Of a DNA stretch of 36,357 nucleotides, positions 10,012-18,824 are shown one piece after another (positions within the stretch are counted from its first letter, which is position 1; every line of letters begins with the position of its first letter). A program made the position numbers and the translations under genes. Source of the DNA: an uncultured Pelagibacteraceae bacterium (GTDB lineage Bacteria; Pseudomonadota; Alphaproteobacteria; Pelagibacterales; Pelagibacteraceae); the NCBI GenBank assembly GCA_902556285.1, contig CACDWD010000005.1, positions 1 through 36,357 on the forward strand. The letters are read 5' to 3'. Under the pieces are notes generated by a model that did not search any database, was not told the origin of the DNA, and saw nothing but the letters and a program-made list of their open reading frames with translations.

Positions 10012-10040
10012 AGCCCCCTAGTCATAGGGGGCTTTTTTTT
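10012..10040 (+). terminator. Rho-independent terminator/attenuator between SBP and permease genes
   Basis: AGCCCCCTA-GTCA-TAGGGGGCT (perfect 9-bp stem, 10012-10033) followed by an 8-T tract. Confidence 0.9.
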
Positions 10041-10063
10041 ATATAAACCAAAAAATACTTTTT

Positions 10064-10957
10064 ATGGATTTTCTTGTATTTCAATACCCGATGATAACTC
10101 TTCAAGCGTGCTTGGATGGTATTTTGCTAGGTGTTTTGTTTGCATTGATTGCATATGGAATGGCACTTCAATGGGGAGTGATGAATATAATTAACATTGC
10201 GCAAGGAGATCTTGTAATTTTAGGAGGATACATTGCATACTTTATGTATCTCTATGGTATTCATCCAGCATGGGGAGTAATTGTTGCGCCAGTAATAATG
10301 TACTTTGTTGGTATAGCGATTTACAAACTCGTAATTAACAAAGTAGTAGATAGAGATCTATTTATCTCTATTTTAGCTACTTTTGGAATAAGTATTCTTT
10401 TCATGCAATTAATGAATTTTGCATTTGGTGCAGATGTTGTACTTGCAAACTCTGGTTATGGAACAACAATGTTGTTTGATAACAACGTTGTGTTGCCTAA
10501 TTCAAAAATATTTTCAGCTTTTATAAGTATTGTATTTGCTATTTGTTTAGTTATTTACATGAAAAAATCCAAGCTTGGCCGAGCTATTAGAGCAACAGCT
10601 CAAAATGCAAGAGCTGCAAAAATTTTAGGTGTTGATACAGAAAAAGTTTATGCTGCAACATTTGGAATAAATGCTGCTCTTTGTGGTGTTGCAGGAGCAT
10701 TAATTTCAATAACATTTACTATCCATCCTTATATGGGATTACCTTACACAATTAGATCTTTCATGATCGTGATTGTTGCAGGATTAGGAAATTTACCTGG
10801 TGTTGCAATGTCGGGTATGGGACTAGGAGTTTTTGAGGAGTTTGCAGATTATATATTGGGTACAGAATTTAGAATTGGTTCAGTATTTTTATTATTAGTA
10901 TTAATCCTGGTTTATAGAAGATTTAAACTTTCAAGAAAAAGAGAATATTTAAAGTAA
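10064..10957 (+). CDS. Branched-chain amino acid-type ABC permease (LivH-like)
   Basis: GVLFALIAYGMALQWGVMNIINIAQGDLVILGGYIAY; GLGNLPGVAMSGMGLGVFEEF. Confidence 0.92.
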   Translation: MDFLVFQYPMITLQACLDGILLGVLFALIAYGMALQWGVMNIINIAQGDLVILGGYIAYFMYLYGIHPAWGVIVAPVIMYFVGIAIYKLVINKVVDRDLFISILATFGISILFMQLMNFAFGADVVLANSGYGTTMLFDNNVVLPNSKIFSAFISIVFAICLVIYMKKSKLGRAIRATAQNARAAKILGVDTEKVYAATFGINAALCGVAGALISITFTIHPYMGLPYTIRSFMIVIVAGLGNLPGVAMSGMGLGVFEEFADYILGTEFRIGSVFLLLVLILVYRRFKLSRKREYLK

Positions 10958-10971
10958 GATTGAGATGAAAA

Positions 10972-12021
10972 ATGAATAAGAATTTTATTTTATATGCTGC
11001 AATCTTAATATTTGGATTAGCTGCCCCTTTTATATTTCCTGCCTTTAAAGTTCAGCTATCAATCCTTTGTGTTTTAATAGTTCTTGCTACTACTTGGAAC
11101 ATCCAAGGTGGGGAGATGGGCTATAATTCATTTGGAAATATATTATTTTATGGATTAGGAATGTACCTATGCGCTTCTGTTCAAGTTGGAATGTTTTTTC
11201 CATTAGCTGAATGGACGGAGAGTGGAGGGGAAAAAACATTTGTTCATACTCCATCACAGTTTTTTCAAGGTATGGCAGTTGGACTAGTCGTAGCTGCTGT
11301 AGTTCCAACTATTGTGGCTGGTTTGATAGGATATTCTATTCTTGGACTTAGAGGACATTATTTTGCGATTTGTACATTAGGTTTAGGTGTAGCTGCGGGT
11401 GAAATTTCTGGTGGAATAGAAATTATTGGAGCAGGTCAAGGCTTTACTACACCACCTTTTCCAAATGTTGGTAGCTTAGAAGCAAGGGGGGAATTTTTCT
11501 ATTTCTTAAGCTTCTTTACATTAGTGCTCACATTCATTGCGGTTCGTTCAATCTATTCTACAAGATTTAAATTAATACTTAACGCTATTAGAGATAATGA
11601 GGATAAAGCTGAAGCAATGGGTATTGAGACAATGAAGTATAAAATTATTGGTTGGATGATCTCAGCTTTCTTCTGTGGATTGGCAGGAGGAATAATGGGT
11701 GGCTTAGTTGGTTACATCGATTCAACAGATGTTGCATTTGATGGAAGAGAAATGGGAGTATTCATGGTACTCATGGCAATACTTGGAGGCAAAGGAACTC
11801 TTTGGGGCCCAATTATTGGTGCAACTATATTTCATATTTTTAAAGAAGGCTTTTGGACATTCTTTTTGGGTTGGCAGTATGTTGCTCTAGGAGTTTTGAT
11901 TGTTGTGATTGTGATTTATTTTCCAGAAGGAATTATGGGATGGCTTAGAGAAAAGTATCCAGAGCGATTTGGTGAAGTGGTTGATGAAAAAGATCGTAAA
12001 GCACAGGTAGAACTTAAATGA
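10972..12021 (+). CDS. Branched-chain amino acid-type ABC permease (LivM-like)
   Basis: LRGHYFAICTLGLGVAAGEI, AIRDNEDKAEAMGI and GGKGTLWGPIIGA are LivM hallmarks. Confidence 0.93.
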   Translation: MNKNFILYAAILIFGLAAPFIFPAFKVQLSILCVLIVLATTWNIQGGEMGYNSFGNILFYGLGMYLCASVQVGMFFPLAEWTESGGEKTFVHTPSQFFQGMAVGLVVAAVVPTIVAGLIGYSILGLRGHYFAICTLGLGVAAGEISGGIEIIGAGQGFTTPPFPNVGSLEARGEFFYFLSFFTLVLTFIAVRSIYSTRFKLILNAIRDNEDKAEAMGIETMKYKIIGWMISAFFCGLAGGIMGGLVGYIDSTDVAFDGREMGVFMVLMAILGGKGTLWGPIIGATIFHIFKEGFWTFFLGWQYVALGVLIVVIVIYFPEGIMGWLREKYPERFGEVVDEKDRKAQVELK

Positions 12022-12758
12022 GTATTTTAGAAGTTAGCAATGTAAGTAAATCTTTTGGTGGTGTTAAAGCTAACGTTGATATTTCAATGAATGTTGAAAA
12101 AGGAAAGATAGTTGGATTGATTGGACCAAATGGTTCAGGAAAAACTACATTATTTAATTCGATTGTAGGGACTTATCCAATAGATAATGGATCTATAAAA
12201 TTTAATGGAAAAGAAGTTTCTGAGTTACCAGTTCCTGTAATTGCTAAGTTAGGATTATTGAGAACATTTCAGCAAACAAGAATTTATGGAAAGCTTAATT
12301 GTATAGAAAATATGCTTATTAGTCATAAAGGTAGTGATGCAGATTTAATGAAAATATTTTCAAAAATTCCAAAAGAGTTAACAGATAAAGCAGAAAATTT
12401 ACTAAATTTTGTAGGTTTATATCAAAAAAGAAAACTAAGAGCTGGAGATCTGTCTTTTGGTCAGCAAAAATTACTAGAGCTTGCTATGGCATTAATGAAT
12501 GAACCAGAGATGTTATTACTAGACGAGCCTACAGCTGGAATTAATCCGACACTGATAAATGGTATTATTGATAGATTAATTAAAGTTAACCAAGATTTTG
12601 GGATTACTCTTTTGGTTATTGAACACAATATGAGAGTGATTATGCAATTAGCAGAAAATATTTTTTGTTTAGCTCATGGTAAAATGTTAGCTAATGGATC
12701 GCCAGACGAAATTAAAAACGATAAACGTGTTATTGACGCGTATTTAGGAGCTCAATAA
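12018..12758 (+). CDS. ABC transporter ATP-binding protein (LivG-like)
   Basis: Walker A GPNGSGKTT; signature LSFGQQKLLELAMALM; Walker B LLLDEPTAGINP. Confidence 0.95.
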   Translation: MSILEVSNVSKSFGGVKANVDISMNVEKGKIVGLIGPNGSGKTTLFNSIVGTYPIDNGSIKFNGKEVSELPVPVIAKLGLLRTFQQTRIYGKLNCIENMLISHKGSDADLMKIFSKIPKELTDKAENLLNFVGLYQKRKLRAGDLSFGQQKLLELAMALMNEPEMLLLDEPTAGINPTLINGIIDRLIKVNQDFGITLLVIEHNMRVIMQLAENIFCLAHGKMLANGSPDEIKNDKRVIDAYLGAQ

Positions 12759-13543
12759 TGGCTAATCAATATGAAGTATTAGGAAAAGCTCCTACACCAG
12801 ATGATTTAAAAAAATTATCTCCAAACGAAGTTCATTTAACTATTAAAAATTTAAAAGCAGGTTATGGAAAAATGGAAATTTTACACAACTTTGATTTATT
12901 CGTGAATAAAGCTCAGTCTTTATGTTTAATTGGACCTAATGGTGCAGGTAAATCTACAATTCTTCATTCAATATATGGTTTTACAAATATTTTTTCTGGT
13001 CAAATTGAACTTGAAGGAAAAGAAATTACAAATCTTACTCCAGCAGAAAAGTTAAAGTCAGTTGGTATAGCTTATATATTGCAGGATAACTCTGTATTTC
13101 CAGATATGACTGTAGAAGAAAACTTATTAATGGGAGGATATATAAAAGAAAAAACAGATGAGTCATATGAAGAGGCTGAAAGAATTTTTGAAAAGTATGA
13201 AAGGTTAAGAAATAGAAGAAACCAACCTGCAAAAGTTTTATCCGGTGGGGAGAGAAGATTGCTAGAAATATCTAGAGCGTTAGTTATGAAACCTTCAGTA
13301 CTTTTAGTAGACGAACCGTCGATTGGACTTGAACCTAGATATATTGAGATGGTTTTTGAAATATTAAGAGATCTTCAACAAAATGAAAAAAAAACAATCA
13401 TTCTAGTAGAACAAAATGCCAAAAAAGGATTGGAGTTTGCAGATATAGGATACGTTTTAGTATCTGGGCAAACTGCAATTGCAGGTAAAGGAGACGATTT
13501 ACTTCAAAATCCTGATGTTGGTAGACTGTTCCTAGGTGGATAA
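12758..13543 (+). CDS. ABC transporter ATP-binding protein (LivF-like)
   Basis: Walker A GPNGAGKST; signature LSGGERRLLEISRALV; LLVDEPSIGLEP; TAATG overlap with LivG. Confidence 0.95.
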   Translation: MANQYEVLGKAPTPDDLKKLSPNEVHLTIKNLKAGYGKMEILHNFDLFVNKAQSLCLIGPNGAGKSTILHSIYGFTNIFSGQIELEGKEITNLTPAEKLKSVGIAYILQDNSVFPDMTVEENLLMGGYIKEKTDESYEEAERIFEKYERLRNRRNQPAKVLSGGERRLLEISRALVMKPSVLLVDEPSIGLEPRYIEMVFEILRDLQQNEKKTIILVEQNAKKGLEFADIGYVLVSGQTAIAGKGDDLLQNPDVGRLFLGG

Positions 13544-14247
13544 TGATTAATAAAAATTTTTTCTTTAAAGGAAATAGATCTATATTTACTCACGACAGTC
13601 CTGCAATAGCTCTCACGTGTTGCTTTATAGCTATTGGTGCTCTGTTTAAAAATTTAGGTTTCAATATTCAAGAAAGTATTTTTTCAACTGTTTTAACTTA
13701 TGCTTTACCGGGTTCATTGGTGATGGCAGAGTCTATGTTGATTGGAGCATCTTTATTAAATATTTTTCTAGCGGTTTGGTTTGTAAATGCTCGACTTTAT
13801 CCAATGGCTGTATCTTTATTTCCTTTAATGATGCACAAATCTCAACCTAAGTGGAAGTATTACTTTTCTTGTCATTTTATTGCTGTTTCAGCGTGGTTAA
13901 TAATGAAAAGTAATTATAAGAAAATTCCAAAAGAATATAGGATCGATTACTGGATTGGAATTGGAACTGCAACAGTAAGTGTATCTGTTATTGGAACGTT
14001 TATAGGTTTTTATTTTTCAGAATTCATGAATAAAGATATGATGATTGGATTAGCAATTCTTAATCCAGTATATTTTTTATGCATGATGGTTGGAGCATCA
14101 AAAACTATACAAGTTACATTATCTGTCTTACTTGGAATTATTTTAGGACCAATTATTTATTTATTTTCACCTGAGTGGTCAATTCTGTTAGCGGGTGTAA
14201 TTGGTGGAACTATAGCCTATTTAGCTGGAGAGTATAATGTCAGCTAA
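13543..14247 (+). CDS. azlC: AzlC-family branched-chain amino acid exporter large subunit
   Basis: AzlC-type hydrophobic protein (PAIALTCCFIAIGALFKNLGF..., FLAVWFVNARLYPMAVSLFPLM); followed by AzlD-like partner. Confidence 0.8.
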   Translation: MINKNFFFKGNRSIFTHDSPAIALTCCFIAIGALFKNLGFNIQESIFSTVLTYALPGSLVMAESMLIGASLLNIFLAVWFVNARLYPMAVSLFPLMMHKSQPKWKYYFSCHFIAVSAWLIMKSNYKKIPKEYRIDYWIGIGTATVSVSVIGTFIGFYFSEFMNKDMMIGLAILNPVYFLCMMVGASKTIQVTLSVLLGIILGPIIYLFSPEWSILLAGVIGGTIAYLAGEYNVS

Positions 14248-14560
14248 TATCGTTTATGCAATTTTAGTTACATCTCTTGCGACATTTTTATCTAGATTTT
14301 TAGGTGCTCTCACCTCTCAAGGTATTAAGGAAACATCAAAACTTTTTAAGTGGTTTAATTGTTTAGCTTATGCAACTTTAGCAGCATTAATAGCAAGAAC
14401 CATAATTTTTCCTGCTGGCGTATTAATAGAAGCTAGCTATTACAGTAGATCAATTGTTGTATTTTTATCTTTGTTTGTTTTTTTTATTTCTAAGAAAAAC
14501 TTTGTTTATCCTACAATTTTCTCAGCTATTTGTATGGCAATAATTAACAATTATATCTGA
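14237..14560 (+). CDS. azlD: AzlD-family small membrane partner
   Basis: 107-aa hydrophobic protein overlapping azlC by 11 bp; size and context match AzlD. Confidence 0.75.
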   Translation: MSANIVYAILVTSLATFLSRFLGALTSQGIKETSKLFKWFNCLAYATLAALIARTIIFPAGVLIEASYYSRSIVVFLSLFVFFISKKNFVYPTIFSAICMAIINNYI

Positions 14561-14599
14561 TTAAATTGATTTATAAAATAAGGTAAAATAAAATTTAGA

Positions 14600-15511
14600 A
14601 TGCAAAAAATTACAGGCATAGACATTCAAAAACACGATAAATCAAATAGGATTATAAAAATTAGTTTAGAAAATGATATTATAGATAAATTAATTTTCCC
14701 TTTTAATAAATTTGATTTAACAGCATTAGAGCTAAAACCATTTACAAGATTTACTTTAGCTAAAAGTTTAGATGATTTAACAAATAATAAATTAAGCGAA
14801 TTAATGAACTCAATTATTAGAGATAGATCTACAGGTTGCTTTATTATTGGACCAAAAAATATAACTCCAAAAATTAATGATACATTTTTAGTTAAGTTAT
14901 CAACTGCAATAGCCCATCTAATTGGTGTGCCAAATCATGATGCCATGGCAGGAAAATATTATGCTCGTTTTCATGTTAAACATGAAGATAGTAGCGACTC
15001 TTATTTAAGAAAGGCTTATAGGAATATGGATCTTCATACAGATGGGACATATGTGAAAGATGTAACCGATTGGTTAATTATGACAAAAATTGATGAGCAA
15101 AATGTTGAAGGTGGTGAAACAGCTATGTTGCACCTTGATGACTGGGAACATTGTAAAGATTTATATAATGATCCAGTAGGAAGACAGAATTTTGTTTGGG
15201 GATCACCGAAAAGTAAAAATATTGATTACAAGGTAGAGCACCCAGTTTTTTCGAATGATAAAGAGGGAAGACCAACGATATCTTATATAGATCAATTTCC
15301 AGAACCTCAAAATATGGATCAAGGAAATTTTTTACAAAGATTATCTGATGGATTAGAGGAAAGTAAAAATAAAATAATTACGAAATTACCTGTTGGATTC
15401 TCTTTGATTGCAAATAATTATTTCTGGCTTCATGGAAGAAAACCTTTCAAAGAAAACAAGGAATTAAGCAGAGAATTACTAAGAATTAGAGGTTCTTTTT
15501 TTGTTAATTAA
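14600..15511 (+). CDS. glaH: CsiD/GlaH-family Fe(II)/2-oxoglutarate-dependent glutarate 2-hydroxylase
   Basis: Strong resemblance to recalled E. coli CsiD: STAIAHLIGVPNHDAMAGKYYARFHVKHEDSSDSYLRKAYRNMDLHTDGTYV, MTKIDEQNVEGGETAMLHLDDWEH, YIDQFPEPQ, LIANNYFWLHGRKPF. Confidence 0.9.
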   Translation: MQKITGIDIQKHDKSNRIIKISLENDIIDKLIFPFNKFDLTALELKPFTRFTLAKSLDDLTNNKLSELMNSIIRDRSTGCFIIGPKNITPKINDTFLVKLSTAIAHLIGVPNHDAMAGKYYARFHVKHEDSSDSYLRKAYRNMDLHTDGTYVKDVTDWLIMTKIDEQNVEGGETAMLHLDDWEHCKDLYNDPVGRQNFVWGSPKSKNIDYKVEHPVFSNDKEGRPTISYIDQFPEPQNMDQGNFLQRLSDGLEESKNKIITKLPVGFSLIANNYFWLHGRKPFKENKELSRELLRIRGSFFVN

Positions 15512-15543
15512 TTCAATATAATCAATATAAAGTATCCAAAATT

Positions 15544-16311
15544 ATGAATTTAGGTTTTATTGGTACTGGAAAAATTGCAGCTTCAGTGATTACTGGAATA
15601 TGTAAATCAAAAATTTCTTATAAGAAAATTATTATTTCCCCTAGAAATAAAAAAATAGCTCTTGGTTTAAAAAGAAAGTTTAAAAAAATAGTTATTGCTA
15701 AGAATAATCAACAAATTGTAGATCAATCTAATTGGGTGTTTTTATCTGTTACACCTACTGTTGGTGAAAAAATTATTAAAGATTTAAAATTTAAATCGAC
15801 CCAAACGGTTGTTAGTTTTATTTCAACAATTACTTTATCTCAATTAAAGAAAGCAATTAAAGTAAAAGCAAAAATTGTAAGAGCAATACCACTGCCTCCA
15901 ATTTCATTAAAGAAAGGTCCTGTACCTATTTGTCCCCCTAATTCAAAAGTTAAAGCGTTTTTCAATAACTTGGGCACAACTGTAGAAATTAAGAATGAAA
16001 AATCGTCTATAAATTTTTGGTCAACCTCTGGCATGATGGCACCTTTTTATGAGATGTTGAGAGTAATGACTGATTGGTTGGTAAAAAGAGGGGTAAAAAG
16101 AAATAATGCTCAAAAATATATTACTTCTTTATTTTTAGCTTTATCTGAAGATGCTGTTGTAAATTCAAAAGAAAATTTAAAGAATTTAGTAAAAGAATCT
16201 CAAACGCCAAAAGGTTTAAACGAACAAGGTGTGAAAGAATTAACTAAAGCTGGATTTTATAGATCTCTAGAAAGAACATTAAATAGTATTCACAGAAGAC
16301 TTAACAAATAA
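15544..16311 (+). CDS. Pyrroline-5-carboxylate reductase-like NAD(P)-dependent enzyme
   Basis: MNLGFIGTGKIAASVITGI Rossmann motif; FLSVTPTVGEKIIKDL; IVRAIPLPP; divergent P5CR C-terminal helix (ESQTPKGLNEQGVKEL). Confidence 0.78.
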   Translation: MNLGFIGTGKIAASVITGICKSKISYKKIIISPRNKKIALGLKRKFKKIVIAKNNQQIVDQSNWVFLSVTPTVGEKIIKDLKFKSTQTVVSFISTITLSQLKKAIKVKAKIVRAIPLPPISLKKGPVPICPPNSKVKAFFNNLGTTVEIKNEKSSINFWSTSGMMAPFYEMLRVMTDWLVKRGVKRNNAQKYITSLFLALSEDAVVNSKENLKNLVKESQTPKGLNEQGVKELTKAGFYRSLERTLNSIHRRLNK

Positions 16312-16316
16312 ATCAA

Positions 16317-17105
16317 ATGTCTGAAAATATTTTAGAGATTAATAATTTAAGTAAATATTTTGGTGGATTAGCTGCAGTTTCAGATTGTTCAATAAAAGTT
16401 AAAAGAGGAACTATCACTGGTATCATTGGACCAAATGGATCTGGTAAAACAACTTTATTTAATTTAATTGCTGGAAACTTAAAATCTTCTGGTGGTAATG
16501 TTGTTTTTGATGATGAAAACATTACAGATGTTCCATCATATGAGTTATTTTCTAAAGGGCTGTTAAGAACATTTCAAATTGCACATGAGTTTTCAAATTT
16601 ATCTGTTTTAGAAAATTTAATGATGGTTCCAGGAAATCAATCTGGAGAAAAAATAATGACAGCATTATTTAAACCAGCTTTAGTTGCACAAGAAGAGGCT
16701 GTGATTAAAGAGAAAGCGAAAGAAGTTGTTGAATTTTTAAATTTAGGACATTTATCAAATGAGCTAGCTGGAAATCTTTCAGGCGGTCAAAAGAAATTAT
16801 TAGAACTTGGAAGAACCATGATGGTTGATGCAAAATTAGTACTATTAGATGAAGTAGGGGCTGGAGTTAACAGAACTTTGTTAAAAGATCTTGGAACTGC
16901 GATAGAAAAGTTAAATAAAGAAAAAGGTTATACTTTTTGTATGATTGAACACGATATGGATTTTATTGGAAGATTGTGTGATCCAGTGATTGTAATGGCT
17001 GAAGGATCAGTTTTATTTGAGGGAAGTGTTGAGGAAGCAAAAAAAGATGAGAAAGTTATCGAAAGCTATCTTGGAAGAGGATCAAAATTAAAGGCTACAA
17101 ATTAA
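16317..17105 (+). CDS. ABC transporter ATP-binding protein (LivG-like, second system)
   Basis: GPNGSGKTT; LSGGQKKLLELGRTMM; LVLLDEVGAGVN. Confidence 0.94.
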   Translation: MSENILEINNLSKYFGGLAAVSDCSIKVKRGTITGIIGPNGSGKTTLFNLIAGNLKSSGGNVVFDDENITDVPSYELFSKGLLRTFQIAHEFSNLSVLENLMMVPGNQSGEKIMTALFKPALVAQEEAVIKEKAKEVVEFLNLGHLSNELAGNLSGGQKKLLELGRTMMVDAKLVLLDEVGAGVNRTLLKDLGTAIEKLNKEKGYTFCMIEHDMDFIGRLCDPVIVMAEGSVLFEGSVEEAKKDEKVIESYLGRGSKLKATN

Positions 17106-17812
17106 TGGCATATTTTGAAGGAATAGAAATGACAGGTGGTTATGGAAATGGTCCTGACATTATTAGTTCGTGTTCAGTGAATGTAAATAAGGGTGAAATA
17201 GTTTCTATTTTAGGTCCTAATGGAGCTGGTAAATCAACTGCTATGAAAGCAATGTTGGGCTTGCTCAATTTAAAATCTGGATCAGTAAAGATTGACGGTA
17301 AGGATATTTCAAAATTATCTCCTCAAGATCGAGTTAAGCAAGGTATTTCTTTTGTGCCACAGACTAAAAATGTTTTTGCAGGGATGACTGTTGAAGAAAA
17401 TTTAGAAATGGGTGCATTTCTTGTTGAGGATGAAATCAAAAATATAATTGAAGAAATTTATGAATTATTTCCAATTTTAAGAGAGAAAAGAAATCAGTTG
17501 GTTGGTGAACTTTCTGGAGGTCAAAGACAACAAGTAGCTCTAGGTCGAGCTTTAATGATTAAACCTACTGTTTTAATGTTAGACGAGCCAACAGCAGGGG
17601 TATCGCCAATCGTTATGGATGAATTATTTGATCATATTGTTAAAGTTAAAAGAACAAATGTAGCTATCTTAATGGTAGAACAAAATGCAAAACAAGCCTT
17701 AAGTATTTCTGATAGAGGTTATGTACTAGTTACTGGAGAAAATCGTTATTCAGGAACTGGAAAAGAATTATTAGACGATTCAAGAGTAAGAAGCTCTTTT
17801 TTGGGAGGGTAA
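17105..17812 (+). CDS. ABC transporter ATP-binding protein (LivF-like, second system)
   Basis: GPNGAGKST; LSGGQRQQVALGRALM; MLDEPTAGVSP; TAATG overlap with preceding gene. Confidence 0.94.
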   Translation: MAYFEGIEMTGGYGNGPDIISSCSVNVNKGEIVSILGPNGAGKSTAMKAMLGLLNLKSGSVKIDGKDISKLSPQDRVKQGISFVPQTKNVFAGMTVEENLEMGAFLVEDEIKNIIEEIYELFPILREKRNQLVGELSGGQRQQVALGRALMIKPTVLMLDEPTAGVSPIVMDELFDHIVKVKRTNVAILMVEQNAKQALSISDRGYVLVTGENRYSGTGKELLDDSRVRSSFLGG

Positions 17813-17813
17813 T

Positions 17814-18824
17814 ATGGATTTTGTAAATGCGATAATTCTTTTATTAAATTATATTTTCATTCCCGCATTAACTTATGGTTCTCAATTAGCACTGGGTGCA
17901 ATCTTTGTTACACTCATATATGGAATTTTAAGATTTGCTAATTTTGCAACTGGTGACATGATGTCATTTGGAACCATGGCTACGATTTTATTTACATGGT
18001 ATTTCCAATCTTTAGGAGTCTCTTTAGGTGTTTTACCTACCGCTCTATTAGCTATTCCATTTGGAATTATTTTTATGATTCTTTACATGCTTATAATAGA
18101 CAAATTTGTCTTCAAATATTATAGACACCAGAAAAGCCCTCCAGTTCAATTTGCAATGGTAAGTATAGGTGTAATGTTTGTAACTCAAGCGGTAGTGAGA
18201 ATAATAATTGGACCTGCTGATAGAAGATTTTTTGATGGAGAAAAATTTATTATTAAGGCTCGAGAATTCAAAGAGATGACGGGTTTAAATGAAGGTCTTG
18301 CATTAAAATCAACCCAAGTAATAACTATTTTTGTAACAATAGTTTTAGTCTCTTTATTATTCTGGTTTTTAAATAGAACAAAAACTGGAAAAAGTATGAA
18401 AGCTTATTCTGATAATGAAGATCTTGCTTTGCTATCAGGTATTGATCCAAAAAAAATAGTTTTAGTTACTTGGGTTATTGCTGGAATTTTGGCTACAATA
18501 GGCGGTGCTTTGTATGGTTTAGATAAAAGTTTTAAACCATTTACTTATTTTAATAATATGCTTCCTATTTTTGCAGCTGCAATAGTTGGAGGAATTGGAA
18601 ATCCATTTGGAGCCTTTCTAGGAGGATATGTAATTGCCTTTTCTGAAATTTTATTAACATACGCCTACAAGAAATTCTTTATGTATGTCTTACCAGCAAG
18701 TATGGAGCCAGAGGGTTTAGTTCAATTGCTTTCAACAGACTATAAATTTGCAGTTTCATTTTCAATCTTGGTGATTGTTTTGCTTTATAGGCCTTCAGGA
18801 ATATTTAAAGGAAAAGTATTGTGA
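17814..18824 (+). CDS. Branched-chain amino acid-type ABC permease (LivH-like, second system)
   Basis: LGAIFVTLIYGILRFANFATGDMMSFG; GGIGNPFGAFLGGYVIAFSEILLTY. Confidence 0.92.
   Translation: MDFVNAIILLLNYIFIPALTYGSQLALGAIFVTLIYGILRFANFATGDMMSFGTMATILFTWYFQSLGVSLGVLPTALLAIPFGIIFMILYMLIIDKFVFKYYRHQKSPPVQFAMVSIGVMFVTQAVVRIIIGPADRRFFDGEKFIIKAREFKEMTGLNEGLALKSTQVITIFVTIVLVSLLFWFLNRTKTGKSMKAYSDNEDLALLSGIDPKKIVLVTWVIAGILATIGGALYGLDKSFKPFTYFNNMLPIFAAAIVGGIGNPFGAFLGGYVIAFSEILLTYAYKKFFMYVLPASMEPEGLVQLLSTDYKFAVSFSILVIVLLYRPSGIFKGKVL

Noticed and set aside
11090-11890. ORFs 11090-11308 (-) and 11708-11890 (+) inside LivM
   Set aside because: Alternative-frame or antisense products of a clear LivM gene.
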